Under the pieces are notes generated by a model that was not told the origin of the DNA, made no database searches, and saw only the letters and a list, made by a program, of their open reading frames with translations. From Bacillota bacterium (GTDB lineage Bacteria; Bacillota; Clostridia; Christensenellales; Aristaeellaceae): a stretch of DNA of 64,000 nucleotides. Where the stretch lies: positions 1-64,000 of the forward strand of contig JAEYOW010000023.1 in assembly GCA_023411375.1 (NCBI GenBank), given 5' to 3'. Positions 16,009 through 24,263 of this stretch are shown piece after piece. A program made the translations under genes and the position numbers. The first letter of the stretch is position 1, and the number at the start of each line of letters is the position of its first letter.

Positions 16009-17391
16009 TCAGCTTTCGGACGGCGCTTCCCCCTCCGGCTCTACCGGCGCTATCCTCTGGCGATACTCGCTGGGCGCAACGCCGTACCATTTCTTAAAGA
16101 CCGCGCTCATATAGTTCGCGCTCTCAAACCCAACGCGTTCCGCGATTGCGCTAAGCGTCAGGGACGGGTTGAAAAGCAGCCGTCTTGTCTTTTCAAGCCG
16201 GAGCTTTGTGAGATACCGTACAAAGGGGCTTCCCACGGTCTTTTTAAACAGGCGGCTGAAATAGGAGGGGTTCATGCCCGCGATCTTCGCCGCGTGCTCC
16301 AGTGTGACGCTTTGCTGATAGTTGGCCTCCAGGTACCGCAAAACGGATTGGATGCCGCCCACTCCGCCCGCGCAGGCCATCGCCCGCGCGGCAAGCGTGG
16401 CGACGCTTAAAAGGATGGCGGCCGTATCGTCGGGCGTTTCGGCGGCGATGCCGGACGCGATAAAATCCCATTCCCCGGGCATTGCACCGGATACGCCCGC
16501 CTCACCTGCCAGCCGCTTCAGCTCAAACAGCAGCTTGACGGATTGCTTTTTCCCGGCGTCCGCGTCGCCGGGCGCCAAATGGCGCAGCAGTCGGGCGGCG
16601 CTTTGGGCGGCCGCCTGCTGCTGGCCGCTTTCCACCGCTTCCAGTACTCGTTCCGAAAGCACGTCCGGCGTGCCGGAGTCCAGCGGTTCAGCAACCAGCG
16701 GATAATAGGTTACGGTGGGCTGGGCGTTGAAGTAGGCGGAAATATTTTCAGCCAAAAGGTCGCCGACCGCCCCGGCGTTTGGCAGGCCGCCTTCCGGGCT
16801 TTCAAAACCCAGCCAATACAGCGCTCCATAAAGCGGTGTAACGGTGCACCGCCGAACGTAGCGCGGCATAAAATCCCTGATAAAGCCCGAGAGGTGCCTG
16901 GAAAAGGCGTCCGTGTCCCTTTGAAAGACCGCCTCGCAGGTGATGAGATAGAAGCCGTCGGGCATGAGCGGCGGGCCGGGGATTTCCGCGCGGCTCTGCG
17001 TGTGCGCCTTCCGTTCGTCCAGCTCCTCCCTGATTCTTAACAGCAGCTCGTGCAAGTCCTTCCGGTTCATCGCGTTTTTGAAAAAATATCCGCAAGCGCC
17101 CAGCATCATCATCTGCCGAATCTTTTCCGCTTCCTCCACGCAGCTAAGCACCACGCAGCAGATGTGGCGATACCGCTTTTTCACCTGCCTGATCAGGTCG
17201 AAGCCGTCAATTCCGGGCATGATGATATCCGTAAAAATCACATCCGGCCGCAGGCTCTCGCACAGCCGGAGCGCCTCCTGGCCGTTGGCGGCCTCTCCGC
17301 AGACGGTGAAGCCGTCCTCCTCCCAGGGATAAAACGCCCGGATGCCCACGCGGGTTAAAAGCTCGTCCTCTACAAGCAGGATTTTATACAT
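16009..17391 (-). CDS. AraC-type response regulator (YesN-like)
   Basis: A 460-residue response regulator. Residues 1-120 are a receiver with VEDE at 7-10, phosphoacceptor D55 (FTDIIMPG) and the conserved Lys in FFKNAM. A poorly conserved middle region (120-345) follows. The last 100 residues hold two AraC-type helix-turn-helix motifs (LEHAAKIAGMNPSYFSRLFK and LSAIAERVGFESANYMSAVFKK). The ATG at 17391 is preceded by AAGGAGG within the kinase gene and overlaps the kinase stop by eight bases. It very likely activates the downstream sugar ABC and catabolic operon in response to the kinase. Confidence 0.92.
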   Translation of the reverse strand: MYKILLVEDELLTRVGIRAFYPWEEDGFTVCGEAANGQEALRLCESLRPDVIFTDIIMPGIDGFDLIRQVKKRYRHICCVVLSCVEEAEKIRQMMMLGACGYFFKNAMNRKDLHELLLRIREELDERKAHTQSRAEIPGPPLMPDGFYLITCEAVFQRDTDAFSRHLSGFIRDFMPRYVRRCTVTPLYGALYWLGFESPEGGLPNAGAVGDLLAENISAYFNAQPTVTYYPLVAEPLDSGTPDVLSERVLEAVESGQQQAAAQSAARLLRHLAPGDADAGKKQSVKLLFELKRLAGEAGVSGAMPGEWDFIASGIAAETPDDTAAILLSVATLAARAMACAGGVGGIQSVLRYLEANYQQSVTLEHAAKIAGMNPSYFSRLFKKTVGSPFVRYLTKLRLEKTRRLLFNPSLTLSAIAERVGFESANYMSAVFKKWYGVAPSEYRQRIAPVEPEGEAPSES

Positions 17392-19195
17392 CGGCGGCGT
17401 CCTCCTTGTCAATCGCGGGAAGAAGCAGGGTTACAGTGGTTCCGGCGCCGGGCGCGCTGTTGATTTCAAGGCCGTAGCCCGCGCCATAGGTGATGCGCAG
17501 GCGCTGATGAACGTTGATAAAGCCGATGCCGGTGGTGTCGGCATCCGTCGCGTGCCGGATGCGCTCCTTTAACTGGGCAAGCTGCCTGTCCGTCATGCCG
17601 CGGCCGTTGTCCGTCACCTGAAGCTGCAGGTCCTCTCCTGCACGCCTACCTGTAATTCGGATTTTTCCGTTCATGTCGCTTTGGTCCACGCCGTGCAAAA
17701 TTGCGTTTTCCACAATGGGCTGCAGGGAGAATTTGGGGATTTCCAGCTCCATAAGGTCCGGCGGGAGCTGTATTTCCAGGGTAAACGCGCTGCCAAAGCG
17801 CCGCTTTTGGATAAGGGTATAATCCTGTACGATGGCAAGCTCCTGCCGGACGGTAATGACGCGCTGCTCGTTTTGGATAACCATGCGCAGCAGGTTGCTA
17901 AGGGCGACCACCATGTCGGCTACGTTGTCGGCCTGGCTGACCACGGCCATCCAGCGGATGGAGTTGAGCGCGTTGAGCAGGAAATGCGGGCGCATCTGCA
18001 TTTGCAACGCTTCCAGCTCAAGCCGGACGGCCTCGTTGCGCTCGTCCTGAAGGCATTGGAACAGGTGGTCGATATGCCGGCTCATTCGCTCAAAATTTTG
18101 ACAGACGATGCCGATGTCATCCTCGGAGGTCTGCGTAATGGAAACGGTAAAATTCCCCTTGTCCACCTGTTGAATGGCCTCGTTTAGGGCCTTGAGCGGG
18201 CGCGAGGACTTTTGATAAAGCAAGACGACCACCAGCACGGTGATGAGCATGGTAACCCCAATACACCAGAACATGCTGATTTTGAGTGACTCCAGATCCG
18301 TCAGCAGGGCCGAAAACGGCACCGCCTCCACCAGGCACACCTGTGGCGAATCGTAACGCGCATAGTTAACCAGATAGTCGCCGCCGTCTTGGGCGGTCAG
18401 TACGGTCTGCCCCGCCTTTGACGCGCCTTCGAGGATGAACGTCATATCCGGCAGTTCCTCCCGCCGGCCCAGGCTAAACAGAGGGGTCATTTGTTGAACG
18501 TCGTAAATCAGCAACGTGGAATCCCCGCTCCACCGCTGCTCGCGCAGCAGGCTCTGGAAGTTGCCCCAATTGAAATGCACCATGGCAAAGCCGAGCGGAC
18601 GGGAGCTGACGGATGCCTGCAGCGGGGCCAGAAGCGTGAGGTAGGGACCGTCCCGGGAGCCCAGGCTGTTGATGAATAGCCCTCTTTCAACCGTTTCGGC
18701 CGTGAGCCACACATAGGCGTTCTTTTGCACAAGACCTTCATAGCGCGTGCGAAGCAGCTCGCCGGTCTGCGTGCGGTGGAGATAGGTGCTGAAATAATCG
18801 CCGTTGTTGCCAAGCACCGAAACGTTCAGCCCGTCGGCCGTAAAGCCCGCAAAGGCCAAGCCGATGGCTTCGCCCGCCTGCCTGGCGGCTTCCAGCTGGC
18901 GCGCGGCGGTTCGGGCCGGCGGATCCTCCCTGAGCGCTTTTGTGAAAGCGAGGCTGAAAGTCATCTCGCCCATGCCGTCGGAAAGCTGTTTAAATAGCTG
19001 CTGAACCTTTTGGCGCGTATTGTCCATGGCGACGGCGGAGAGCTGTTTGGACTTGTTCAGGACAAACATCTGCGAGGTAACGGAGAAAAATCCGTAAAAA
19101 GCGATCTCGAGTAGAAAGACCAGCATGGCGAAGCATAGAAAGATCTTTAACAAGAAGCTGCTCCTGACCGTCCTCCAAATTGCTTTCATACGCAC
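17384..19195 (-). CDS. Sensor histidine kinase (YesM/LytS-like)
   Basis: A 603-residue membrane kinase. One membrane helix lies at about 14-36, an extracellular sensor region at about 37-295, a second helix at about 298-320, then HAMP. The His_kinase domain has the phosphorylated His at residue 404 (QMRPHFLLNALNSIRW), and the ATPase domain has N box LQPIVENAILHG and G boxes DNGRGM and GIGFINV. This is the YesM architecture used for extracellular sugar signals. The start is GTG at 19195 after GGGAG, or ATG at 19189. It is co-transcribed with the AraC-type regulator, overlapping it by eight bases. Confidence 0.92.
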   Translation of the reverse strand: MRMKAIWRTVRSSFLLKIFLCFAMLVFLLEIAFYGFFSVTSQMFVLNKSKQLSAVAMDNTRQKVQQLFKQLSDGMGEMTFSLAFTKALREDPPARTAARQLEAARQAGEAIGLAFAGFTADGLNVSVLGNNGDYFSTYLHRTQTGELLRTRYEGLVQKNAYVWLTAETVERGLFINSLGSRDGPYLTLLAPLQASVSSRPLGFAMVHFNWGNFQSLLREQRWSGDSTLLIYDVQQMTPLFSLGRREELPDMTFILEGASKAGQTVLTAQDGGDYLVNYARYDSPQVCLVEAVPFSALLTDLESLKISMFWCIGVTMLITVLVVVLLYQKSSRPLKALNEAIQQVDKGNFTVSITQTSEDDIGIVCQNFERMSRHIDHLFQCLQDERNEAVRLELEALQMQMRPHFLLNALNSIRWMAVVSQADNVADMVVALSNLLRMVIQNEQRVITVRQELAIVQDYTLIQKRRFGSAFTLEIQLPPDLMELEIPKFSLQPIVENAILHGVDQSDMNGKIRITGRRAGEDLQLQVTDNGRGMTDRQLAQLKERIRHATDADTTGIGFINVHQRLRITYGAGYGLEINSAPGAGTTVTLLLPAIDKEDAADV

Positions 19196-19395
19196 ATTTT
19201 CTCCCGCATTGTCACTCTGGCCCTTCCGCTATTATACCCACTGGCGTTTTGGAATGTCAATCCGTGGCCCTGCGCGTATCCCGAAGGCGTCACAAATGCA
19301 AAACCTCGGCCTGGATGCCCGTACAGACAGGGGAATTTGATAAAAACGTCGAATAATATATATTCGGCTGAATATTGATTGAGGAGGAATAAACC

Positions 19396-19947
19396 ATGAG
19401 GAAATTGCTTGCGCTTATGCTTGTGGTGCTGATGACCGTTCCCGGATTTTGCCTGGCGGAGGAAAGCAAGGCAACGGAGCTTCCCAAGGGCGTTACCTTC
19501 CAGATGGATTATGACGCGGTGCTTGCCGCTCTCGGCGAAGGCGTGGCGGAGGATGAGTGGGAGGAGGACGTTGGCACACTCATGCTTTCAGACACCGACG
19601 CCGGCATTGGCGATTTAAAGGCGAGTGAAATCAGCTTCCAGGTGGACCGCAACAACAGCGGCCGGGTTTCCCGCCTCAGCCAGATTGATCTGTACCTGCC
19701 GGTGGGGGAAAACAGCATCGCATCCTTTAGGGAAGCGCTCGCCGCCATTACGGCGGTCTACGGCGAGCCGGACGGCGACCCGTTCGACGCTGCGGGCGTG
19801 GAAGGCTATGTGGAATATGGCGGACTGCACGCGACCTGGACAAAGCCGGACGTCAGAATCAACCTCTCGCTCAGCCGCATGTATCAGGAGAGCATGAGCC
19901 TTGATTTTTCCAACCGCCTTTGCTACGATGCGGATGATTTGAAATAA
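19396..19947 (+). CDS. Small secreted protein, unknown function
   Basis: A 183-residue protein with an N-terminal signal peptide (MRKLLALMLVVLMTVPGFC, probably cut after LA before EES). The mature part is acidic, mixed alpha/beta, with no cysteines beyond one near the C-terminus and no recognised domain. The ATG follows GAGGAGGAAT. It is a single-gene unit with a strong terminator at 19967-20018. The upstream 200 bases are AT-rich near 19340-19375 and probably hold its promoter (TTGATA followed by a TATATT-like box). No function is proposed. Confidence 0.75.
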   Translation: MRKLLALMLVVLMTVPGFCLAEESKATELPKGVTFQMDYDAVLAALGEGVAEDEWEEDVGTLMLSDTDAGIGDLKASEISFQVDRNNSGRVSRLSQIDLYLPVGENSIASFREALAAITAVYGEPDGDPFDAAGVEGYVEYGGLHATWTKPDVRINLSLSRMYQESMSLDFSNRLCYDADDLK

Positions 19948-19966
19948 ACATCATAATGTTATGGGT

Positions 19967-20018
19967 GGAAGGCCCGCTTCACAGCGCGAATGGCGCGGTG
20001 GGGCGGGCCTTCCGTTTT
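19967..20018 (+). terminator. Terminator of the small secreted protein gene
   Basis: GGAAGGCCCGC (19967-19977) pairs with GCGGGCCTTCC (20003-20013) and is followed by GTTTT. It also lies just beyond the end of the convergent DUF5655 gene and may act on both. Confidence 0.85.
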
Positions 20019-20391
20019 ACTTGAGCATGGAAAAGCCGTACGCTTCATCAATCCAGCCCATAAGCTCGCCGTCGATTTCCTCGCGGCGTTCCACAATCAC
20101 ATGATGCGTCCAGCGATTGGGATGGGCCTCAACAGCCCGCGCGACGCGCGGCGATTTTTTTTCGGCGCAAAGGCCGAATGAAACAAGCAAGTATTGCTCC
20201 GGCCATCCCCGGACTTTTCGCCACGGCAGGGAGACCATGGCAAAGACATGGCGGTTGCTGAAGGAAATCTGCGTTTTCGTAACTTTCGTTTTTACGTCTG
20301 GGTAAGCGTTTTGCAGCTTTTCCTTAAACGCCTCATACATTGGCAACAGCTCAGGCATCCGGTCGAAAAACACCATTTCCTCAGCGCTCAT
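20017..20391 (-). CDS. DUF5655 domain protein
   Basis: A 124-residue protein covering a single DUF5655 domain: central KTKVTKTQISFSNRHVFAMVSLPW, and C-terminal RWTHHVIVERREEIDGELMGWIDEAYGFS. The family is widespread in Firmicutes and is often annotated as a putative transporter-associated or DNA-binding-like domain; its biochemical role is unknown. Two adjacent ATG codons exist (20394 and 20391). The second has better spacing to GGAGGT. It is convergent with the small secreted protein gene. Confidence 0.75.
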   Translation of the reverse strand: MSAEEMVFFDRMPELLPMYEAFKEKLQNAYPDVKTKVTKTQISFSNRHVFAMVSLPWRKVRGWPEQYLLVSFGLCAEKKSPRVARAVEAHPNRWTHHVIVERREEIDGELMGWIDEAYGFSMLK

Positions 20392-20630
20392 CATCCACCT
20401 CCACAGGCTCCCAAAGCTACTTGCCGCGACGGGCCGGCGCGCTTCTTACTCTAATGTCAAACGCCGAAGCTGTCAAGCGTTCCCGCGCATCCCATGCCGC
20501 GGCCACCCCTTGCGTATTCGCTTCCAACTCCAATAGATTTTTTAAGTTGTAATGATCTTTCGCTTTGCTTTTTGAAATCTGGGGCCCCTTGCTTCTTTGA
20601 AAACATAGAAAACGCATGGCTATGTAGCGT

Positions 20631-20663
20631 TTCGTCAAAAAACGATAATTTTTGCTTGACGAA
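20631..20663. promoter_or_regulatory. Dyad overlapping the deoC -35 element, candidate operator
   Basis: TTCGTCAA (20631-20638) and TTGACGAA (20656-20663) are perfect inverted copies. The right copy contains the -35 hexamer, so a bound repressor would block RNA polymerase. The GntR regulator at the end of the operon is the natural candidate. Confidence 0.4.
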
Positions 20664-20684
20664 TAAAGATAATTATGTTATTAT
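20656..20684 (+). promoter_or_regulatory. Promoter of the deoC operon
   Basis: TTGACG (20656-20661), 17 bases, TATTAT (20679-20684), about 47 bases before the deoC ATG. Confidence 0.7.
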
Positions 20685-20730
20685 GATTTTGCCAAAGAGG
20701 AGAAAGCGAATAGTCGGAGGTTGAACCACC

Positions 20731-21459
20731 ATGGATGAGCGGCTTAAGACCATTGCCCGCGCTGTGGATATCAGCGGGGTGCGTACGGATGTAACCATAC
20801 GGGAGATCGACCATATCGTGGCGGCCTGCCGGGAGTACCATTTCATCTGCGCATTCGCGATGCCCTGTTTTACCCCTTACCTCAAAGATCGCCTGGCGGA
20901 TTTGCCGGACGTGATGGTGGGCGGCGTGGTAGGCTTCCCATCGGGGGCCGACAGCACCGCCATCAAGGTACAAACGGCAAAGGAGCACCTCAGAACCGGC
21001 TGCGACGAGTTGGATATGGTTATTAACGTGGGCGCGCTCAAAAGCGGCATGTATCAGGCGGTCGAGGACGATATCCGCGCGGTGGTGGAGGCCGGGGAAG
21101 GCAAGCCCGTTAAGAGCATTCTGGAAATCGCCTACCTGACGGACGACGAAATCAAACGGGGCGCGGAGCTGGCTGTGCGCGCGGGCGTCACTTATGTGAA
21201 AACCGGCACCGGCTGGGCCAATAAGCCCACCACCGTGGAAACCATTCGCTTGATCAGGAGCGCGATCGGCCGGAGCGCGCTGATCAAGGCGGCGGGCGGC
21301 GTGCGCACGCTGGATACCATGCTTGAGATGATGGATGCGGGTTGTTCACGCTTTGGTATCGGGCTTAGAAGCATCGTCTCCATTATGGACGAGGTGGACG
21401 CAAGGCTGAATATTCATCGTGACTTTAATGTGGAAACGGCGGCAAACGACGCCTATTGA
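20731..21459 (+). CDS. deoC: Deoxyribose-phosphate aldolase family protein
   Basis: A 242-residue class I aldolase of the DeoC family. The Schiff-base Lys is in VTYVKTGTGW, and the second active-site Lys in ALIKAAGGVR. CDELDMVINVGALKSG supplies the conserved Asp. Length and motifs match bacterial DeoC, which cleaves 2-deoxyribose-5-phosphate to glyceraldehyde-3-phosphate and acetaldehyde. Because it heads an operon with an FGGY kinase, an SDR dehydrogenase and an RbsB-type importer, it may instead act on another phosphorylated ketose or deoxysugar. The ribosome site CGGAGG precedes the ATG. Confidence 0.88.
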   Translation: MDERLKTIARAVDISGVRTDVTIREIDHIVAACREYHFICAFAMPCFTPYLKDRLADLPDVMVGGVVGFPSGADSTAIKVQTAKEHLRTGCDELDMVINVGALKSGMYQAVEDDIRAVVEAGEGKPVKSILEIAYLTDDEIKRGAELAVRAGVTYVKTGTGWANKPTTVETIRLIRSAIGRSALIKAAGGVRTLDTMLEMMDAGCSRFGIGLRSIVSIMDEVDARLNIHRDFNVETAANDAY

Positions 21460-21472
21460 GGGAGGAAACATC

Positions 21473-23002
21473 ATGAAGTTTATCCTCGCCTATGATCTGG
21501 GAACGGGCGGCACAAAAGCCTGCCTGTATACGCAGGAGGGGGAGCTGCGCGCCAGCGAGTTCGCCTCCGTAAAAACGGCGTATCCCCGCGAAAAGTTTCA
21601 CGAGCAGCGCCCGGACGACTGGTGGCGCAGCGTTGTGGACAGCACGCGGCTGCTGCTTGAAACGTCCGGCGTTAATCCCGCCGACGTGCTGGCGATCGCC
21701 TGCTCGGGCCACAGCCTGGGCGCGGTGCCGGTGTCCGCGGATGGCCGGCTGTTGATGGAAAGCTGCCCCATCTGGTCGGACGGCCGGGGTGAAAAGCAGG
21801 CGGAACGCTTCTTTCAAAAGATTGACGAGGCGGAATGGTACACGGCCACCGGCTGCGGTTTTCCAGCCGGGCTGTACGCCATCTTTAAAATTATGTGGCT
21901 TCAGGAGCACGAGCCGGAGGTATACCGTGAGGCGGCCTGCTTTTTGGGCACAAAGGACTATCTGAACCTTCGGCTGACCGGCGTTATGGCGACGGATCAT
22001 AGCTATGCCTCCGGCAGCGGCGTTTACGACCTGATGGCCCGCCGCTATGAGGACAGGTATATCGGGGCGTCCGGCGTGGACGCGGCCAAGCTCCCCCGCA
22101 TTTTTGAATCCAGCGATATATTGGGTGGGCTTACAAAGGAAGCGGCGGCGCTGCTGGGGCTTGCGCAAGGCGTTAAAGTGGTCGCGGGCGGCGTGGACAA
22201 CGCTTGCATGGCGACCGGCGCCGCCTGCGTTACAGATGGCACGGCCTACACGTCGCTGGGCACGTCCGCGTGGGTGGCGGTAGCCTCGCGCAGGCCCATC
22301 GTCAGCGTGGAGAAGCGGCCCTACGTGTTCGCCCATTGCGTACCGGGGCTGTTCGCGTCGGCCACCAGCATTTTTAGCGCCGGCAACAGCCTGCGCTGGG
22401 TCAAAAACAACCTGTGCCTGGATTTGTCCATGCGCGCGGATCAGGAAGGCGCCGACGTGTACGACCTGATCACCGCGCTGGCGGCGGAATCGCCCGCGGG
22501 AGCGAACAAGCTGCTGTTTAATCCCTCGCTGGCCGGAGGCTCACGGGCTGAAAAATCGCCGGAAATCCGGGGCGCGTTGCTGGGCCTCACGTTGGGGCAC
22601 ACAAGACAGGATGTGCTTCGTGCCGTGCTGGAGGGCATCGCGATGAACCTGCGGCTATCCATGGATATCCTGGCGGGCGTAACGCCCCTGGCGGACGAGA
22701 TGCTCATTGTGGGCGGCGGCGGTAAAAGCGCCGTATGGCGTCAGATTTTCGCAGACATTTATGAAAAGACGATTCTGGAAACCAACGTTGGGCAGGACGC
22801 GGGAAGCCTCGGCGCGATGGCCTGCGCGGCCGTGGGGCTTGGGTTGTGGGAAAGCTATGAGCACGTAAAGGCGGTTCATCGTCTCAAAAGCGCCAAAACC
22901 CCCGACCGTTCCAATAAGCCTGTTTACGACGCCATGCGGCCCGTATTTGCCGACGCGGCGGGCATGCAGGCGGAGCTGGGAGAGCGGCTGGCCCGGCTGT
23001 AA
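21473..23002 (+). CDS. FGGY-family carbohydrate kinase
   Basis: A 509-residue sugar kinase. The N-terminal phosphate-1 loop is LAYDLGTGGTKACLY, and the middle holds AGGVDNACMATGAA and TSLGTSAWVA. The C-terminal FGGY signature region is MLIVGGGGKSAVWRQIFADI. It is nearest in style to xylulose kinases; the substrate is not determinable. The ATG at 21473 follows GGGAGGAAAC, 13 bases after the deoC stop. Within the operon it probably phosphorylates the imported sugar after oxidation by the SDR enzyme, giving the substrate for the DeoC-type aldolase. Confidence 0.9.
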   Translation: MKFILAYDLGTGGTKACLYTQEGELRASEFASVKTAYPREKFHEQRPDDWWRSVVDSTRLLLETSGVNPADVLAIACSGHSLGAVPVSADGRLLMESCPIWSDGRGEKQAERFFQKIDEAEWYTATGCGFPAGLYAIFKIMWLQEHEPEVYREAACFLGTKDYLNLRLTGVMATDHSYASGSGVYDLMARRYEDRYIGASGVDAAKLPRIFESSDILGGLTKEAAALLGLAQGVKVVAGGVDNACMATGAACVTDGTAYTSLGTSAWVAVASRRPIVSVEKRPYVFAHCVPGLFASATSIFSAGNSLRWVKNNLCLDLSMRADQEGADVYDLITALAAESPAGANKLLFNPSLAGGSRAEKSPEIRGALLGLTLGHTRQDVLRAVLEGIAMNLRLSMDILAGVTPLADEMLIVGGGGKSAVWRQIFADIYEKTILETNVGQDAGSLGAMACAAVGLGLWESYEHVKAVHRLKSAKTPDRSNKPVYDAMRPVFADAAGMQAELGERLARL

Positions 23003-23062
23003 CCAATGAGACCCTGGCACTGGTTGGGTGCTTAGCATTTTATCAAGGAGGGGAATGGTTTC

Positions 23063-24085
23063 ATGAAAAAGGTACTATCTCTGATCGTCGCGGCAATGCT
23101 GGTATTATCCGTCTGCGCCTTCGCGTCCGCCGAAGCGGCGGTTGACGGCACGGGCAAGGTGGTGGGTGTGGCGACCCAGCACATGGGTAACGCATGGAAC
23201 AAGAACTGCGTACAGGCCATCAAGGATACGCTCGAGCCCCTGGGCTTCACTGTGGAGCATCAGGACGGCGGCGGCGACACAGCGCAGCAGGTTGCCGCAG
23301 TGGAAAACTTCATTACCAAAAAGGTGAACTACATCATCGTGGCCGGCGGCGAGGGCGGCGCGTTCAACAGCGTATCCGTTCAGGCCAGGGATGCCGGCAT
23401 CCCCGTCATCGGCGTGGATATGTTCCTGGATGGCGCGATCACCGGCATCATGTGCGACAACTGGAGCGGCGGCGTGCAGATGGGTATTTACGCCGTCAAC
23501 CAGATGCAGGGCGAGGGCAAGTACATCCTGCTGGATACCTCCGGCTGGGCCACACTGCTTGACCGCGGCGAGGGCGCGGAATCCGTGCTTTCTTCCTTCA
23601 GCAACATTCAAAAGGTGGGCGAGACCCGCGAGGTTGCCGCTTCCGATCCCGTCACCCAGGGCTATGAGATCACCAAGGCCGCGCTGACCGCCGATCCGGA
23701 CATCAAGGCCGTGCTTGTTACCTGGAACATGCCCGCCGTCGGCGTGTACAACGCGCTGCTGGAAATGAACAAGGTTAACGACGTTACCATCATCTCCGCC
23801 GATACGGGCGACGACGTCATCAGCGCCATGCTGGAGGAAACCGCCGGCGCGTGGGGCTTTATGGGCCAGAACTCCTACGAGTTGGGCACCCTGGCCGCGC
23901 AGTCCGTCATGACCCACATGCAGGGCGGCAGCGTGCCTTTCGCGCAGATCGGCACCACTTACTTTGTAACCAACGACGAGTACGTCAAGAGCGACATCAA
24001 GACCGTCAAGATCCAGACCCCCGCGGAGCACTGGACCGAGGTTCTTGAGCCCGTGCTGGGCACGCTGGAAGACTATATCAAGTAA
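23063..24085 (+). CDS. Sugar ABC transporter substrate-binding protein (RbsB type)
   Basis: A 340-residue periplasmic-binding family 4 protein (ribose/galactose/AI-2 type). Residues 1-24 are a signal peptide ending ASA; there is no lipobox. The mature part shows VVGVATQHMGNAWNKNC, then VNYIIVAGGEGGAFNSVSVQARDAGIPVIGVD, and later TIISADTGDDVISAMLE, all typical of the fold. It is preceded by AAGGAGGGG. The gene is followed by the 144-nt structured element, which may raise its mRNA level above that of the downstream transport genes. Confidence 0.92.
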   Translation: MKKVLSLIVAAMLVLSVCAFASAEAAVDGTGKVVGVATQHMGNAWNKNCVQAIKDTLEPLGFTVEHQDGGGDTAQQVAAVENFITKKVNYIIVAGGEGGAFNSVSVQARDAGIPVIGVDMFLDGAITGIMCDNWSGGVQMGIYAVNQMQGEGKYILLDTSGWATLLDRGEGAESVLSSFSNIQKVGETREVAASDPVTQGYEITKAALTADPDIKAVLVTWNMPAVGVYNALLEMNKVNDVTIISADTGDDVISAMLEETAGAWGFMGQNSYELGTLAAQSVMTHMQGGSVPFAQIGTTYFVTNDEYVKSDIKTVKIQTPAEHWTEVLEPVLGTLEDYIK

Positions 24086-24099
24086 TCAGACCGCATACA

Positions 24100-24243
24100 G
24101 CGCATGGGGCCGTTGCACGGGAGACGGGAAGAGTTGGGGGCTATGCGCCCCCAAACCCCGCAGTTAAGGGCTTCGCCCTTGTCGGGGTGGCAGGGGTGAA
24201 ACCCCTGCGCGTTCTTCCCTTCCCGTGCGGCAGCCCCATGCGC
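24100..24243 (+). repeat. Cloverleaf-like nested palindrome between binding-protein and ATPase genes
   Basis: Three collinear closing stems pair perfectly: 24100-24110 with 24233-24243 (11 bp), 24115-24122 with 24221-24228 (8 bp), and 24126-24132 with 24213-24219 (7 bp). They enclose three hairpins: 24136-24141/24147-24152; 24156-24160/24183-24187, which itself holds 24166-24171/24175-24180; and 24191-24197/24201-24207. The whole is over 60% paired. It lies in the gap between two genes of one operon. It could stabilise the upstream mRNA or attenuate transcription, or be a member of a mobile palindromic repeat family. No similar copy was seen elsewhere in the window. Confidence 0.85.
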
Positions 24244-24263
24244 GCAAAGGCAGGGGTGAGCGC

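Larger units (their letters stand above)
20395..20730. other. Gene-free region upstream of the deoC operon
   Basis: 336 bases without a supportable gene. The first part is GC-rich. From about 20520 it becomes AT-rich and holds several dyads (CATAG/CTATG at 20604-20624, AAACGC/GCGTTT at 20610-20632, TTCGTCAA/TTGACGAA at 20631-20663) followed by the deoC promoter. This is probably the control region for the GntR-regulated operon. Confidence 0.6.
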
